64,000 nt of DNA from Ruminococcus sp. (GCA_017461395.1 JAFTYF010000067.1:1-64000); one strand, 5' to 3'. Counted from the stretch's first letter, positions 1 to 8,899 are shown. Notes: generated by a model from the letters alone, not told the origin. Program-made: numbers and translations.

Positions 1-59
1 AGCATTCCGATGATATTCTTCTTCCCTTCGCTCATTGGTTCTCTTTTTCTTCTTCCCAT
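1..59 (-). CDS. N-terminal fragment of a probable IS256-family (mutator) transposase, cut by window edge
   Basis: Only the first 19 codons are inside the window. The start is an ATG preceded by a strong AGGAGG site and an 8-base spacer. The visible peptide begins MGRRKREPMSEGKKNII, which I recall as the usual opening of clostridial IS256-type DDE transposases (short basic stretch, then a 'EKKNII' helix). That family catalyses cut-and-paste movement of its own insertion sequence. I cannot see the DDE residues or the right end, so the family call rests on a short recalled resemblance. Confidence 0.45.
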   Translation of the reverse strand, partial: MGRRKREPMSEGKKNIIGM

Positions 60-144
60 AATAAATCAGCCTCCTACTATGATATTAATTCTATTTTATC
101 ACAGTTTACCGATTTTTTACAGACTTTTTTTCATAGGCTCGGGT

Positions 145-167
145 GACGGCATATGTGCCGTCTTTTT
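145..167 (+). terminator. Hairpin with T-run facing right
   Basis: A 7-bp stem GACGGCA/TGCCGTC with a TATG loop is followed directly by TTTTT on the plus strand. The T-run is on the wrong side for the leftward DUF1292 gene that ends just beyond it, so as an intrinsic terminator it would stop rightward transcription entering from the transposase side. Confidence 0.5.
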
Positions 168-169
168 CA

Positions 170-472
170 TTATTCTTCATCATCTGCTCTTTTCAGAAAT
201 TCTGTAAAAACTTCCTCCAGAAGCGCTTCATCATCAACAGAAATAAATTCGTCTGTTTCTTCGTCTGCGCCGGGAATTACCTCAAGGATAACAACCTCAT
301 CCTCTGTATCCTCAAAAGGCAGAAGAACTGCAAATTCACGTTCTTTGTAATCAATCAGATCGAGAACTTCAAACGAAACATCCTCGCCGTTATCGTCAGT
401 AAGAGTAATAAAGCTGCCGTTATCTTCCATTTCCTCGTTCATTTCGAGATCCTTGTCCATATTTTCGCTCAT
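170..472 (-). CDS. DUF1292 family (YrzB-like) small acidic protein
   Basis: This 100-residue, very acidic protein matches the DUF1292/YrzB family: a FITLTDDNGEDVSFEVLD strand region, a 'EREFAVLLPFE' core and a 'VVILEVIPG' strand. The role of the family is unknown; in Firmicutes it usually sits beside ruvX (yrrK) and alaS, whereas here ruvX lies about 14 kb away. The start at 472 was chosen because a GGAGGT site lies 8 bases upstream; an in-frame start further up would ignore that site. Cytoplasmic, no membrane segment. Confidence 0.8.
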   Translation of the reverse strand: MSENMDKDLEMNEEMEDNGSFITLTDDNGEDVSFEVLDLIDYKEREFAVLLPFEDTEDEVVILEVIPGADEETDEFISVDDEALLEEVFTEFLKRADDEE

Positions 473-602
473 ATCATTATACCTCCGTAAATTATATAGG
501 GTAACTGCTGTAATTATTTTACCATATTTTCCCCTGAAAATCAATAGAATATCCATAATATTTTCAGCTTCTGAGGATATAATATCTTCGGGAGATGATA
601 TT

Positions 603-788
603 ATGAATTATAAAAAAATCCCTGTCCCTGAACCGGACAAAAATGACCTTGAATATGTCTGCCCGTCCGCTTCATGGGGCGATATGACCGGACTTATCCC
701 CGCTGGATCTGAAAATCACAGCGAACTACTCTCCTATGAGGAAATGTATCCGTTTCTTCCACATCCGGAAGCATATACAAAAGACTGA
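603..788 (+). CDS. Small hypothetical protein (61 aa)
   Basis: A 61-residue frame starting MNYKKIPVPEPD, with a GGGAG site about 8 bases before the ATG and a good hairpin just after the stop. It is Pro- and Glu-rich, has one Cys, no membrane segment, and ends with the aromatic-rich stretch MYPFLPHPEAYTKD. I do not recognise a family. It diverges from the DUF1292 gene. The ribosome site and clean end favour a real gene over chance. Confidence 0.55.
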   Translation: MNYKKIPVPEPDKNDLEYVCPSASWGDMTGLIPAGSENHSELLSYEEMYPFLPHPEAYTKD

Positions 789-796
789 TACAAAAA

Positions 797-828
797 ATGC
801 CGCACAAAGCATACTCTGTGCGGCATTC
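797..828. terminator. Intrinsic terminator between convergent genes
   Basis: An 11-bp perfect stem (AATGCCGCACA/TGTGCGGCATT) with a 10-base loop. On the minus strand it is followed by TTTTTTG, so it mainly ends the repeat-domain gene at 853-1713; it can also block rightward readthrough from the small gene. Confidence 0.85.
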
Positions 829-852
829 GTCATTTAAGCATTAATTCGGGAT

Positions 853-1713
853 TCAGCTGATATTTCCGGTAATCACGAGGGTACTGATACCGGGCTGAAC
901 TGACCAAGTGCCCGTTGAGGGATCCTGAACATAAGTCGCAGCCGGAACAATAATCTGTCCTTCAAGAGATGTGAACACGCCTGTTGCTTCGGAATAATCG
1001 TAATTTACGCCTTCTGTCCATAAAGTTCCATTGAACTGAGCTGTAAGATCAGTGAGGGGCGGAGTAAAATCATCTCTGAATATAACATCATCAGATGCCT
1101 CTACAGCGGTACCTCCGTTATTCTGAATAGTAAAGGTGTAGGTCACTCTGCCATTTTCCTCGACAGCAGCCGGACTAAGCGACTTGCTGATTGACAGGAA
1201 TGCGGTGTTCTCCGGTGTAGTTGTTGACGTGGCAGAAATATCTGAAAAGCCTTCACCGCTTACTGTTGCGGTATTAGTTATTGAAGCGTCCTCGCCCAGC
1301 GGAGCAAAGCTGTTTGCACGGGCAGAATACACAATAACTGCATTTCCGCCTGCCGGAACACTGATTCCTGTAATGATAAGCGGATTATCAGATGTAACAA
1401 CCGGATCTGCCTGCGGAATTCCGTTCACAAAATATCTTGCAGTACCAGTGATGTATGTCAGCGGTACTACAGTATCGTTTGGCGGATTGAAAACGTACTC
1501 ACCAAGATCATCGGTAATAGTTACGTTGTCATAGCTTACAGAGCTGTTGTTGACGATACTTATAACATAGCTGTTATCTCTGTCAGCTGAATAACTGCTG
1601 TTTACGGGAGTTTTTGTTACAAAGAGATTCTCAAGAATCTCTCCTGCTGTGATATTGGAGCTTGCTATATTGCCATTATATGACAAGGTAGCCTGATTAT
1701 AGAAAGTTGCCAT
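853..1713 (-). CDS. DUF11-like repeat-domain protein without signal peptide
   Basis: A 286-residue protein that opens MATFYNQATLSYNG and then shows two Ig-like 'conserved repeat' (DUF11-type) units: a 'NSYVISIVNNSSVSYDNVTITDDLG' style unit near residues 45-75 and a 'VTYTFTIQNNGGTAVEASDDVIFRDDF' unit near 190-215, each giving 'IVNN...TDDLG' or 'IQNNG...RDDF' signatures. Many clostridia encode relatives of unknown role. There is no signal peptide, sorting motif or membrane segment, which is odd for a domain common on surface proteins. Start at 1713 is set by GGAGGAATTATT before the ATG; it is monocistronic with its own terminator. Confidence 0.7.
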   Translation of the reverse strand: MATFYNQATLSYNGNIASSNITAGEILENLFVTKTPVNSSYSADRDNSYVISIVNNSSVSYDNVTITDDLGEYVFNPPNDTVVPLTYITGTARYFVNGIPQADPVVTSDNPLIITGISVPAGGNAVIVYSARANSFAPLGEDASITNTATVSGEGFSDISATSTTTPENTAFLSISKSLSPAAVEENGRVTYTFTIQNNGGTAVEASDDVIFRDDFTPPLTDLTAQFNGTLWTEGVNYDYSEATGVFTSLEGQIIVPAATYVQDPSTGTWSVQPGISTLVITGNIS

Positions 1714-1748
1714 AATAATTCCTCCATTGGCAATAGTTGACAATATTA

Positions 1749-1775
1749 AAGGGAAAAGAATTACTCTTTTCCCTT
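1749..1775 (-). terminator. Intrinsic terminator of the ACT-UPF0210-kinase operon
   Basis: A perfect 11-bp stem (AAGGGAAAAGA/TCTTTTCCCTT) with a 5-base loop lies 10 bases after the kinase stop. The minus-strand 3' arm ends in a short T/A-rich run, so it most simply ends the leftward operon. Confidence 0.75.
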
Positions 1776-1785
1776 ACTATTATAT

Positions 1786-2640
1786 TCACTTATTGCCTTT
1801 TCCGAAGATTGTCCGGACAATGGAGGAAATTTCATCCTCATGTGTGCGAAAATCATCGATCTGCGTTGCAAGCTGTCTCTGGCGTTCAAGACACTGCTCC
1901 GGTGATTTATTGGGGAAATTCTTAATTCCCTCACGGTATCTTTCCAGAAGCTCGCTGATTATAAGCAGAGTTCCGTCATAAAGAGTATCTATCTCATCAT
2001 CTGTAAGCAGTCCTCCGGCACCTTCGGCAAAACCACTGACAGCTGCAGAAATCTTCTGTATATCAAAGACCTCCGATGTTACAGATCGCAGCATATCGCC
2101 AAAATCCACAAAAGCATAGCCTCTTGAAGCCGTATCAAGGTCAATTACCGCCGGAGATTCTCCGAAAATCACGTTGTCCGCTTTCGTATCGCCGTGAATG
2201 TTCCTCATCGGCAGCGGAAGATCGAATTCATGAAGCTTCATGTGAACTTTCAGTTTCATATCGCCGGAATTAAGCACTTTCAGAAAGCGTCCGACAGCAA
2301 AACCGTGCATATAGGCAGAATACTCCCCTGTCGGCTCGATATAGCTGTACATCCGCCATATTTCGCCGTTTTCTTTCAGATACATACTTCCGTTGTGCTC
2401 AAGAAAGACAGGAATCTGTACTCCACAGTCGAGATTTTCAGAAAACGCCTTTAAAATCAGCTCTGTATTTTCTGCGATTATCTCCGGATATTTAAATATA
2501 TCACGGTTCAGTGACTGCAGAATATATCTGCCGCCGGAACATTCCAGCAGAAATGATTGATTGATATGACCGCTTTTCAGCTCCGCATACGAATGAACAC
2601 TTCCGGCACCGAAAAGTCCGGCTGCATGACCGATATCCAT
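1786..2640 (-). CDS. APH/NahK-like phosphotransferase (probable sugar or amino-sugar kinase)
   Basis: A 284-residue protein of the aminoglycoside phosphotransferase/choline kinase fold. The catalytic loop reads HGDTKADNVIF (Asp in HGD, Asn for Mg) and the Mg-binding motif is VIDLDT followed by FVDFGDMLR, the pattern seen in N-acetylhexosamine kinases and related enzymes. N-terminal GHINQSFLLE is the nucleotide-binding strand pair. The start at 2640 lies one base after the UPF0210 stop and is probably translationally coupled; a GTG at 2685 would give a 44-base overlap and is less likely. Substrate cannot be told from sequence. Confidence 0.7.
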   Translation of the reverse strand: MDIGHAAGLFGAGSVHSYAELKSGHINQSFLLECSGGRYILQSLNRDIFKYPEIIAENTELILKAFSENLDCGVQIPVFLEHNGSMYLKENGEIWRMYSYIEPTGEYSAYMHGFAVGRFLKVLNSGDMKLKVHMKLHEFDLPLPMRNIHGDTKADNVIFGESPAVIDLDTASRGYAFVDFGDMLRSVTSEVFDIQKISAAVSGFAEGAGGLLTDDEIDTLYDGTLLIISELLERYREGIKNFPNKSPEQCLERQRQLATQIDDFRTHEDEISSIVRTIFGKGNK

Positions 2641-2641
2641 A

Positions 2642-4000
2642 TCAGTTTTTAAGGCTCTGCATGGGCGCAGGAATTCTTCCTCCACGGCTTATGAACTTAG
2701 CAGACGATTTATCTTTGATAGGCATTACAGGGCCGCTTCCGAGAAGTCCGCCGAATTCGAGAGTTTCACCTTCTTTTCTTCCGATAGCCGGAATAAGACG
2801 TACAGCTGTAGTCTTTGAGTTCACCATGCCGATAGCGGCTTCGTCAGCGATAATAGCAGAAATAGTCTCGGAAGTGATATCTCCGGGAACAACTATCATG
2901 TCAAGTCCTACTGAGCATACAGCTGTCATTGCTTCAAGCTTTTCAAGGCTGAGAGTTCCGGCAACTGCTGCATCGATCATGCCGGCATCCTCTGAAACAG
3001 GAATGAATGCTCCTGAAAGACCTCCGACTGTTGATGAAGCCATAACTCCGCCCTTCTTTACAGCGTCATTGAGCATTGCAAGACAAGCTGTTGTGCCGTG
3101 AGTACCGCACTGCTCGAGTCCCATTTCTTCGAGGATATGAGCAACACTATCTCCAATGGCAGGTGTAGGTGCGAGTGAAAGATCAACAATACCAAATGGA
3201 ACTCCAAGCAGTTCAGACGCTCTTGCACCGACAAGTTGTCCCATTCTTGTGATCTTGAATGCAGTCTTTTTGATGATATCTGCCAGTTCATTTATAGAAG
3301 CTTCCGGATACTTTGCAAGTGCAGCACGGACTACACCAGGACCGGATACGCCTACATGAATTTCGCAGTCTGGCTCACCGACGCCGTGAAATGCTCCTGC
3401 CATGAAAGGATTATCCTCAACGGCATTGCAGAATACAACAAGCTTTGCAGGACCGATACAATCACGGTCAGCAGTTCTTTCAGCAGATTCCTTGACGATT
3501 CTTCCCATAAGAGCTACAGCGTCCATATTGATTCCGGACTTTGTTGAACCGATATTTACAGATGAACAGATATTCTGTGTGATATCAAGTGCCTCTGGGA
3601 TAGATTCGATAAGTGCACGGTCTCCGGCACTGAATCCCTTATGTACGAGGGCAGAATATCCGCCAATAAAGTTTACTCCGCAGGTATCAGCAGCTTTCTG
3701 GAGTGCTTTTGCAAACTTAACAGGATTCTGTCCCGGACAGGCAGCTGCAAGCATAGCTATCGGTGTAACAGAAATTCTCTTGTTGATGATTGGAATTCCG
3801 TATTCCTTTTCGATTCTCTGTCCAACAGGAACGAGATCCTTTGCACAGCGTACTATCTTCTCATATACCTTTTCGCAGGCACGGTCGATATCAGTATCAA
3901 TGCAGTCAAGAAGGGAAATTCCCATTGTTATTGTTCGTATATCAAGACATTCATCCTGAATCATACGGATAGTTTCAAGTATATTATATACGTTAAGCAT
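2642..4000 (-). CDS. UPF0210 (PFL/DUF711) family protein
   Basis: A full-length 452-residue member of the UPF0210 family, recognised by the start [27 protein letters not shown] and Gly/Ala-rich loops such as GVSGPGVV and [10 protein letters not shown]. The family adopts a pyruvate-formate-lyase-like fold, has no established reaction, and is nearly always encoded with a UPF0237 ACT protein, exactly as here (22-base gap). An AAAGGAAA site precedes the ATG. Cytoplasmic. The pair is thought to be an enzyme and its ligand-sensing regulator, which is inference. Confidence 0.9.
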   Translation of the reverse strand: MLNVYNILETIRMIQDECLDIRTITMGISLLDCIDTDIDRACEKVYEKIVRCAKDLVPVGQRIEKEYGIPIINKRISVTPIAMLAAACPGQNPVKFAKALQKAADTCGVNFIGGYSALVHKGFSAGDRALIESIPEALDITQNICSSVNIGSTKSGINMDAVALMGRIVKESAERTADRDCIGPAKLVVFCNAVEDNPFMAGAFHGVGEPDCEIHVGVSGPGVVRAALAKYPEASINELADIIKKTAFKITRMGQLVGARASELLGVPFGIVDLSLAPTPAIGDSVAHILEEMGLEQCGTHGTTACLAMLNDAVKKGGVMASSTVGGLSGAFIPVSEDAGMIDAAVAGTLSLEKLEAMTAVCSVGLDMIVVPGDITSETISAIIADEAAIGMVNSKTTAVRLIPAIGRKEGETLEFGGLLGSGPVMPIKDKSSAKFISRGGRIPAPMQSLKN

Positions 4001-4021
4001 TATCTGTTTCCTTTCGTGATC

Positions 4022-4291
4022 TTATACAGAGTGCATTGAGTTGAATATGTCCTCATGCTGTGTATGGATAGAAAGACCAAGCTTTGTTCCGAGATCAGTC
4101 ATTTTATCAACCAGCTCTGAAAAATCCCCGTTTATTGCGGAAATATCCACAAGCATTATCATCGCAAACATATCCTGAAGAACGCTCTGGGTAACCTCGA
4201 TAACATTCACATTGAAATCTGAACAGATTCCGCTTACCTTATGAAGGATACCAACAGTATCCTTACCGATTACAGTAACTACTGCACGCAT
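4022..4291 (-). CDS. UPF0237 ACT-domain protein
   Basis: An 89-residue single ACT domain: MRAVVTVIGKDTVGILHKVSGICSDF is the classic beta-alpha ligand-binding half (GKDxVGI), followed by a second beta-alpha-beta. ACT domains bind small molecules, often amino acids. It is the first gene of the ACT - UPF0210 - kinase operon and has an AAAGGAGAT ribosome site. Related to glycine-cleavage repressor-like ACT proteins but far shorter, so a partner for UPF0210 is the best guess. Confidence 0.9.
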   Translation of the reverse strand: MRAVVTVIGKDTVGILHKVSGICSDFNVNVIEVTQSVLQDMFAMIMLVDISAINGDFSELVDKMTDLGTKLGLSIHTQHEDIFNSMHSV

Positions 4292-4400
4292 ATTAAAAAT
4301 CTCCTTTATAAAAAATATAATATTACTTTATACATTATAGCACATATTTATGAATAAAGAAAGGCTTTAATATAATTTTATTTTTTTACTATAAAATATG

Positions 4401-4429
4401 TGGAAACATCTGAAAAAATATGATATAAT
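4401..4429 (+). promoter_or_regulatory. Probable sigma-A promoter of the PHP gene
   Basis: TGGAAA (4401-4406), a 17-base spacer and a perfect TATAAT (4424-4429), 30 bases before the start codon. The -35 is weak, the -10 is consensus. Confidence 0.55.
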
Positions 4430-4459
4430 AGATGTAATAAATTTTTGGATGGTGTAATT

Positions 4460-5305
4460 ATGAAGTATATCGACTGCCACACACATACTCAGTTTTCTAT
4501 GGATTCCGACGCTGATATCAACGAAATGATAGAACGTGCTGTTGAACTTGATCTGGCTGCGTATGCCATTACCGATCACTGTGAATGCAGTACATGGCAT
4601 CCGGAGGAACACTATCAGAATACCGAGCTTTTCGACCACTTCAACTACGCAGAGGACTTCAAACGTTCAGTTGAAGCAGTTACCGCTTTAAAGGAAAAAT
4701 ACAGCGGAAAAATAAATCTTATCTGCGGAACTGAACTCGGACAGATCCTTCATGATACCGAAGCCGCCGCAATTGCAGCCTCAGATGACAGACTTGATTT
4801 CATTATCGGTTCAGTTCATCAGATAGTCGGAGAAAAGGATTTCTATTACATAGATTATGAGAAAATGTCCATGGACGAAATATACGATCTGCTGGAACGC
4901 TATTTCAAGGAAATTTATGAGCTTTGCAGAAGCGGTATTCCCGATGTCGTAGGTCATCTCACCTACTGTCTGAGATACATGAAGCAGAGACACAACATCT
5001 GTCCCGATATAAGTCACTTTGACGATATAATTGCAGAAAGTTTCCGTGAACTTGCCGCTAAAGATAAGGGAATTGAAATAAATACCTCCGGCATACGTCA
5101 GGGCTTCGGAGATACCTTCCCCGACTTGAAATATGTCAAGATGTTCCGTGATCTCGGCGGAAAGCTCGTTACTGTCGGTTCAGACGCTCATACGGTCAAG
5201 GATATCGCCAAAAATGCCGCTGACGGATTCGCTATAGCACGAGCGGCAGGCTTCGATCGCCTGTGCTATTTCAAAAACAGAAAACCTCATTTTATAGAGA
5301 TCTGA
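4460..5305 (+). CDS. PHP-family histidinol-phosphatase (HisJ/HisK-type)
   Basis: A 281-residue PHP-domain phosphoesterase. Metal-binding motifs are visible in the usual order: HTH at residues 7-9 (YIDCHTHTQFS), ITDHCE near 42, a central HQI, and GSDAHT near the C terminus. The length and motif set fit histidinol-phosphatase of the HisJ type, which removes phosphate from histidinol phosphate in histidine synthesis; no other his genes are nearby, so a different phosphoester is possible. The ATG at 4460 follows GGATGGTG; a TTG 15 bases upstream is in frame but has no ribosome site. Confidence 0.75.
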   Translation: MKYIDCHTHTQFSMDSDADINEMIERAVELDLAAYAITDHCECSTWHPEEHYQNTELFDHFNYAEDFKRSVEAVTALKEKYSGKINLICGTELGQILHDTEAAAIAASDDRLDFIIGSVHQIVGEKDFYYIDYEKMSMDEIYDLLERYFKEIYELCRSGIPDVVGHLTYCLRYMKQRHNICPDISHFDDIIAESFRELAAKDKGIEINTSGIRQGFGDTFPDLKYVKMFRDLGGKLVTVGSDAHTVKDIAKNAADGFAIARAAGFDRLCYFKNRKPHFIEI

Positions 5306-5354
5306 TTCAAAACGATCTTTTGAAAATAATCTGATTAACGAAAGGATTTTATTT

Positions 5355-5828
5355 ATGAATGATATTGTAAAAATCTTACAGCAGAATGCCCGTATTTCAG
5401 ATACAGCTCTTGGCGAAATTCTCGGAATATCCCCAGAAGAAGCAGGAAAGAAAATCAAACAGCTTGAAGACGAGGGTGTTATCAAGGGATACAGCGTTAT
5501 CGTAGATGACGAAAAATATGACAGTTCCATAGTATATGCTACAATTCAGCTTAAGGTAACTCCTCAGCGTGACTGCGGCTTTGACGTTATCGCAAATACT
5601 ATCATGATGTACGATGAGGTCGAAAGTGTCAGCCTGATGTCCGGTGCATACGACCTCGCAGTTGAGGTAAAGGGAAATAACCTCAAGGATGTAGCTCTCT
5701 TTGTTTCGGAAAGACTCTCCACTATTGAGGGAGTTCTCTCTGCTTCCACACACTTCATTCTTAAAAAATACAAGGAAAAAGGCATCTTCATTAACGAAGA
5801 AGAACATGATGAAAGGGGTCTGGGTTAA
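5355..5828 (+). CDS. Lrp/AsnC-family transcriptional regulator
   Basis: 157 residues: an N-terminal winged helix-turn-helix (residues 1-50, ISDTALGEILGISPEEAGKKIKQLED) and a C-terminal RAM/ACT-like ligand domain (VESVSLMSGAYDLAVEVKG). Lrp-type proteins bind amino acids and form octamers that bend promoter DNA. The gene ends 2 bases before the aminotransferase start, so it very likely regulates or is co-controlled with that enzyme. An AAAGGA site precedes the ATG. Confidence 0.88.
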   Translation: MNDIVKILQQNARISDTALGEILGISPEEAGKKIKQLEDEGVIKGYSVIVDDEKYDSSIVYATIQLKVTPQRDCGFDVIANTIMMYDEVESVSLMSGAYDLAVEVKGNNLKDVALFVSERLSTIEGVLSASTHFILKKYKEKGIFINEEEHDERGLG

Positions 5829-5830
5829 TA

Positions 5831-7018
5831 GTGTTTGATTACGATAAAGTACTTTCCAATAAAATAAAAAACATCAAGCCCTCCGGCATACGAAAATTCT
5901 TTGATATTGCTGGTACTATGGAAGGCGTTATCAGTCTCGGCGTAGGCGAACCAGACTTCTCTACCCCATGGGTGATACGAAAGGCTGCTATTCAGGTTCT
6001 TGAAAGAAAACACGTTATCTACGGACCTAATAAGGGTATTGCTCCTCTCAGAGAAGCAGTAAGCCGCAATATCGAAAAAAAGCACGGCGTAAAATACTGC
6101 CCTGAAGATGAAATTCTTATCACTGTCGGCGGATCTGAGGCTATTGATCTTGCACTCAGAGGTATGATTGATCCCGGCGATGAGGTTCTTGTAGTTGAAC
6201 CCTGCTTCGTGTGCTATGCTCCCCTTGTTGAGCTTGCTGGAGGTGTTCCCGTTTCCGTTCCGACAAGACTTGAAAACAACTTCAAGCTTACTCTGGAAGA
6301 TTTCAAGGACAAGGTAACTGACAAAACAAAGCTTATTATCATTCCCTTCCCGAACAATCCTACCGGTGCTATCATGACTAAGGAAGATCTTGAACCTATT
6401 GCTGAATTCCTCAGAAATACGGATATCATGATTCTTTCCGATGAAATCTACTCTGAGCTTACATACGGCAGAAAGCACTACTCCATTATCGAAATGGAAG
6501 GCATGGCAGAACGTACTATCTATGTAAACGGCTTCTCAAAAGCCTATGCAATGACAGGCTGGAGACTCGGTTACGTTGCTGCTCCGGAGCCTATTGTTAC
6601 GCAGATCTCAAAAATCCATCAATACGGAATCATGTGCAGTCCCTATATCAGCCAGAATGCCGCTATTGAAGCTCTTGAATCATGCGATAAAGAGGTTCAG
6701 AAAATGGTGGACGAATACGATATCAGACGCCGCTATCTCGTAAATGAATTCAACCGTCTTGGACTGACCTGCTTTAATCCCGAGGGCGCTTTCTATGTAT
6801 TCCCTTGCATTAAAAGCACCGGACTTTCCAGTGAAGAATTCTGTGAGCGTCTTCTCTTTGAGGAAAAGGTTGCGACTGTTCCCGGAAATGCTTTCGGTGA
6901 CAGCGGAGAAGGATATATAAGAATCTCCTACGCATACTCTCTCAAACACCTCATGGAAGCTATGAACCGTATTGAAAGATTCCTGAAAAAACTGAATGGT
7001 GAACATCATGAAAATTAA
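5831..7018 (+). CDS. Class I/II pyridoxal-phosphate aminotransferase
   Basis: A full-length 395-residue fold-type I aminotransferase. Visible landmarks: GVGEPDF (38-43), the substrate loop NNPTG (175-179, Asn176), SDEIY (203-207, Asp204 pairing with the PLP nitrogen), and NGFSKAYAMTGWR with Lys237 as the Schiff-base lysine. It matches the aspartate/aromatic aminotransferase (PatA/AspC-like) group. The start is GTG, 2 bases after the Lrp stop, with an AAAGGGG stretch upstream; it overlaps ispE by 11 bases. Amino donor and keto acid are not deducible. Confidence 0.88.
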   Translation: MFDYDKVLSNKIKNIKPSGIRKFFDIAGTMEGVISLGVGEPDFSTPWVIRKAAIQVLERKHVIYGPNKGIAPLREAVSRNIEKKHGVKYCPEDEILITVGGSEAIDLALRGMIDPGDEVLVVEPCFVCYAPLVELAGGVPVSVPTRLENNFKLTLEDFKDKVTDKTKLIIIPFPNNPTGAIMTKEDLEPIAEFLRNTDIMILSDEIYSELTYGRKHYSIIEMEGMAERTIYVNGFSKAYAMTGWRLGYVAAPEPIVTQISKIHQYGIMCSPYISQNAAIEALESCDKEVQKMVDEYDIRRRYLVNEFNRLGLTCFNPEGAFYVFPCIKSTGLSSEEFCERLLFEEKVATVPGNAFGDSGEGYIRISYAYSLKHLMEAMNRIERFLKKLNGEHHEN

Positions 7019-7871
7019 AACTCCGGCTAAAATAAATCTTGCTCTCGATGTCTGCGGAATCCTCGAAAACGGCTACCATTCCATAAAAAGCGTGTTCCAG
7101 ACAGTCGGACTTTACGATGATGTCAGCGTTGAACTGAATGCTTCCGGTGAAATAAATGTAAGCTGTATCCTGCCGGAAGAATTCGCACAGGCTGATCCTG
7201 TTCCCGGCGGAGAAAAAAATATTGCTTACAAAGCAGCACGACTTTTCCTTGATACGATCGGCTCCGGCAAGGGATGCGATATCATCATAAACAAGGGTAT
7301 TCCCTCTCAGGCAGGAATGGGCGGCGGAAGTACTGATGCTGCCGCTGTTATCAGCTGTCTCAACAAGCTGACCGGCGCAGAACTTGATATTCCGGCTCTT
7401 GAAGCTGTCGGCAAGAAAATCGGTGCGGATGTGCCGTTTTTCTTCACCGGCGGAACTGCCTTTGTATCCGGTATCGGCGAGGAAATCATTCCTCTGCCGG
7501 ACTACTCCGGAAGAATCCTCGTTATTGCAAAGGGAATTCAGGGAGTTTCAACTGCACAGGCTTACAAGGCTGTTGACGGGCTTGAATCTCCTGTTCATCC
7601 GGACGCAGAAAAGCTTGCTGAGATTATCAGAAACGATCCCGACAATGCTTACAGATATTTCGGAAATCTCTTTGAAGACGCAATTGACCTTGATGAAGTT
7701 TCACAGATTAAGAATACCATGAAGTCTATGGGAGCACTCTCTGCTGTTATGACCGGAAGCGGTTCTGCTGTTTTCGGACTTTTCACCAACAGCGATATTG
7801 CTCATAAGTGCTGTGATGATCTCAAAAGACAGGGATTTTTCGCAAAAGTATGTCTTACAACCGCACACTAA
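7008..7871 (+). CDS. ispE: 4-diphosphocytidyl-2-C-methyl-D-erythritol kinase
   Basis: A 287-residue GHMP kinase of the MEP isoprenoid pathway; it phosphorylates the 2-hydroxyl of CDP-methylerythritol. N-terminal TPAKINLALDV holds the catalytic Lys, residues 99-112 carry the glycine-rich ATP loop (PSQAGMGGGSTDAAA), and GADVPFF supplies the catalytic Asp. C-terminal MTGSGSAVFGLF is the third GHMP motif. The ATG at 7008 overlaps the upstream aminotransferase and has GGTGA six bases before it. Full length for the family. Confidence 0.93.
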   Translation: MKIKTPAKINLALDVCGILENGYHSIKSVFQTVGLYDDVSVELNASGEINVSCILPEEFAQADPVPGGEKNIAYKAARLFLDTIGSGKGCDIIINKGIPSQAGMGGGSTDAAAVISCLNKLTGAELDIPALEAVGKKIGADVPFFFTGGTAFVSGIGEEIIPLPDYSGRILVIAKGIQGVSTAQAYKAVDGLESPVHPDAEKLAEIIRNDPDNAYRYFGNLFEDAIDLDEVSQIKNTMKSMGALSAVMTGSGSAVFGLFTNSDIAHKCCDDLKRQGFFAKVCLTTAH

Positions 7872-7891
7872 GCAGCAAAGGAGACTGATTT

Positions 7892-8455
7892 ATGAAGATT
7901 CTTAACATAATAGTTTCAATGCTTATGCTGATTTCATTATCTTCTTGCGAAAAAGCAATTGATTTAAAGGATGCTGAAATAAGTTTGAATAATCTTGATC
8001 CACGAAGCGCCGGCACACGCACATACAAAAAACTTAAAAAATTAACGGAAAACCGCTCGCTTGAAGTGCTTGAATGCTTCGACAATCATGATAAAGAAGG
8101 CTTAAAAGAAATGTTCGCTCCTGCAATAGCCAAGGATTTTTCTCTTGATATGCAGATCGACAAAGCTTTTGAGATTTATGACAGCGAATCTGTAAAATAC
8201 GAAAGATTGAGAACTGACGAAATGGGATATGGTGTAAATCATGGAACTTACTTTCTTAGACGTTTTGATGGCGATATTTATGGTATAGAGTTAAAAAGCG
8301 GAAAAATTCTCAGACTTTCTATTGCAATATGTTACGTCGATGATAAAAATCCTGATATGATTGGTATTAACGATATATACTTAAAAGATGAAAAAGGTGT
8401 TAATCTCAGAATAATAGGAGAATACGAAGATTTTCAAAAAGAATTGGCTGAATAA
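7892..8455 (+). CDS. Lipoprotein, DUF5104-like
   Basis: A 187-residue secreted lipoprotein. Residues 1-18 form a signal peptide ending in the lipobox LSSC, so Cys19 would carry the diacylglycerol anchor. The remaining alpha/beta domain (KEGLKEMFAPAIAKDF, YGIELKSGKILRLSIAICYVDDKNPD) resembles DUF5104, found in many clostridial lipoproteins with no known role. An AAAGGAG site precedes the ATG, 20 bases after ispE. It may ride on the ispE transcript. Confidence 0.7.
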   Translation: MKILNIIVSMLMLISLSSCEKAIDLKDAEISLNNLDPRSAGTRTYKKLKKLTENRSLEVLECFDNHDKEGLKEMFAPAIAKDFSLDMQIDKAFEIYDSESVKYERLRTDEMGYGVNHGTYFLRRFDGDIYGIELKSGKILRLSIAICYVDDKNPDMIGINDIYLKDEKGVNLRIIGEYEDFQKELAE

Positions 8456-8488
8456 TTACTGAACACTAACAAGGCAAAGGAACTTACT

Positions 8489-8857
8489 ATGAAAAAATTT
8501 TCAACTATAATGTGTGCTGTTTTAAGCACCGGACTGCTGATTTCACTCGGCAGCTGCAAATCACAGGAAGAAAAGGATAAAATTGACGCTGATAACAAAG
8601 AAACTGCAATAAAAATTGCCGAAGAATATTTCGGCAAGGATTTTGACTATGACTTTGATTTTTACGGCGGCGGCGGTGAAGGCGATGCTTCCGCAGATAT
8701 ATATGTATTTACTGACGGCAAAACCTTCAACTGTGTGTCTGTTCCTACTAAGGAAAACGCTCCTGATTCCCGTGTATATTACGACTGCGATCTTCACCAG
8801 TTTGAAAGCGGCAGATGGCAGCTTCAGGACTGGGAAAACAGCGAAAAAGTCAAATAA
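8489..8857 (+). CDS. Small lipoprotein of unknown function
   Basis: 122 residues: a signal peptide with lipobox LGSC (Cys24), then a short charged linker and a compact domain rich in Asp, Tyr and Gly (DYDFDFYGGGGEGDASADIYVF). It follows the DUF5104-like lipoprotein by 33 bases and ends at a strong terminator. I do not recognise the domain beyond a general cystatin-like 'KIAEEYFGKDF' opening seen in several clostridial lipoproteins. Confidence 0.65.
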   Translation: MKKFSTIMCAVLSTGLLISLGSCKSQEEKDKIDADNKETAIKIAEEYFGKDFDYDFDFYGGGGEGDASADIYVFTDGKTFNCVSVPTKENAPDSRVYYDCDLHQFESGRWQLQDWENSEKVK

Positions 8858-8860
8858 TTC

Positions 8861-8899
8861 AAAGCCACATCTGCGTAAATTCAGATGTGGCTTTTTATT
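8861..8899. terminator. Intrinsic terminator, bidirectional
   Basis: A perfect 13-bp stem (AAAGCCACATCTG/CAGATGTGGCTTT) with an 8-base loop and a T-rich tail to the right; the A-run to its left serves the converging GNAT gene on the minus strand. Confidence 0.88.
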
